Part shown: positions 63,480 to 64,000 of the stretch, in pieces
Layout of the letters: every line of letters starts with the position of its first letter
Position numbering within the stretch: the stretch's first letter is position 1
NCBI GenBank assembly: GCA_958295935.1
Contig: OY282385.1
Span: forward strand, 1,550,001 to 1,614,000
Direction: 5' to 3'
Length of the DNA stretch: 64,000 nt
DNA from: an uncultured Dehalococcoidia bacterium
GTDB taxonomy: Bacteria > Chloroflexota > Dehalococcoidia > Lucifugimonadales > Lucifugimonadaceae
The notes under the pieces: model-generated
Database searches by the model: none
What the model was told of the DNA's origin: nothing
What the model saw: only the letters and a program-made list of their open reading frames with translations
Position numbers and translations under genes: made by a program

Positions 63480-63728
63480 TATCAGTATTAGAGTCGGTGG
63501 AAATCTTGGAATCCACTTGTGGCTGAGTTCAGCCGATGTGTGAATCGTTTGTTGATAACTCGCCTGTGGCAGGGTATTCCGGTGGACAGGTGGCGCCGGT
63601 TTGTGGGAATCGTCGCGGCGCGCCTGTTCTCTGTGTCAGGTTTTCCACAGCTAATGATAGTTTTCCACAATAAATACCAAGTTTTCCACCACTGATAAAC
63701 AGTCCGTTAGACAGCAGCCCAATGCTGC
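63480..63728. other. Candidate replication origin region (DnaA boxes) between dnaA and obgE
   Basis: TTTTCCACA occurs at 63641-63649 and 63661-63669, matching the DnaA-box consensus TTWTNCACA, with a one-mismatch copy TTTTCCACC at 63682-63690. They are regularly spaced by 20-21 bp in the same orientation, within a locally AT-richer stretch next to dnaA. Origins commonly flank dnaA. Only three boxes are visible and no clear AT-rich unwinding region, so the call is moderate. Confidence 0.5.
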
Positions 63729-64000
63729 CTAGGCGTCTTTCGTGACTGCCAAAGACGTTCGGATTGCCGCCAGCATATGCCGAATAGAAGGGTCGGCAAC
63801 CAGCAGCTGGGCCACTTTGCGTTGGCCGTAGAGTACCGAAGAGTGGTCCTTGCCGCCCAGGACCTCGCCCACTTTGGTCGAAGGGAGCTGGCTCTCTTCC
63901 CTGAGAAGGTACATCGCAATGTGTCGGGCCTGTACCGTACGCTTGTCGCGGCGGGGCCCCTTCAAAGCCTCCACGTCAACGCCTGTGTGCTCCGCAACGG
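63729..64000 (-). CDS. dnaA: Chromosomal replication initiator DnaA, C-terminal part (cut by window edge)
   Basis: The frame is open to the right edge. The visible part is domain IV: VAEHTGVDVEALKGPRRDK, then ARHIAMYLLREESQLPSTKVG and GGKDHSSVLYGQRKV. The last matches the DnaA signature (GxRDHSTV) that reads DnaA boxes in the major groove; Lys replaces the usual Arg in GGKDHS. The AAA+ domain lies outside the window. It initiates replication at boxes such as those just downstream. Confidence 0.93.
   Translation of the reverse strand, partial: VAEHTGVDVEALKGPRRDKRTVQARHIAMYLLREESQLPSTKVGEVLGGKDHSSVLYGQRKVAQLLVADPSIRHMLAAIRTSLAVTKDA

Overview
The window looks like part of a chromosome from an uncultivated, high-G+C, free-living bacterium. 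The best guess is Chloroflexota of the Dehalococcoidia/SAR202 type. This is an inference from gene content: enolase-superfamily dehydratases, a CaiB-type CoA transferase, Gfo/Idh and SDR oxidoreductases, a sulfatase with its maturase, an MlrC peptidase and a ggt. No rRNA or tRNA gene was recognised to settle it. The right end carries a chromosome-origin-like neighbourhood: dnaA 3' end, candidate DnaA boxes, obgE, nadD, pyrE, gyrB.

Layout. 0-9 kb is housekeeping: a sugar nucleotidyltransferase end, a sulfurtransferase, a peroxiredoxin with an in-frame UGA at the catalytic position (candidate selenoprotein), then recO-recR-ybaB-dnaX-ybeY. A tandem duplication carrying two nuclease-like genes interrupts this block. 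9-19 kb holds a degenerate IMPase-like protein, an SDR, a polyol dehydrogenase, a Fic protein with a repeated operator-like upstream region, a PIG-L deacetylase, an alpha/beta hydrolase, purE-purK and two orphan ABC ATPases, one with an AbrB-like tail. 19-27 kb is catabolic: sulfatase plus formylglycine-generating enzyme, CocE-type hydrolase, MlrC peptidase and M19 dipeptidase. 27-34 kb is accessory: an AT-rich GmrSD-like restriction gene, an XRE-ImmA gene bracketed by 187-bp direct repeats copied from the 5' end of ggt, ggt itself, and a membrane-anchored CAP-domain protein. 34-41 kb has two enolase-superfamily genes around a formamidase, a CDGSH protein, a PLD/zinc-ribbon protein and a Gfo/Idh oxidoreductase.

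41-45 kb is a copper-handling operon: a His-rich membrane protein, a cupredoxin that appears circularly permuted inside a YtkA-like domain, a small membrane protein, and a CopC-CopD-cytochrome c fusion. 45-52 kb has a zinc-ribbon hypothetical, CoA transferase, SDR, cupin, DUF998 protein and an oligopeptide-type ABC ATPase pair. 52-58 kb is an acetoin-dehydrogenase-like operon (acoA-acoB, acoC-acoX) split by a second fic gene. That fic is preceded by an array of 71-bp repeats, each with the same 23-bp dyad.

The two most notable observations are the Sec-peroxiredoxin with a matching hairpin just after UGA, and the fic gene with its six-dyad array inside the aco operon. The other fic gene and the XRE-ImmA gene also have dyads at their promoters. 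Self-regulated, toxin-like accessory genes are therefore a recurring theme. All functions are inferred from sequence alone.
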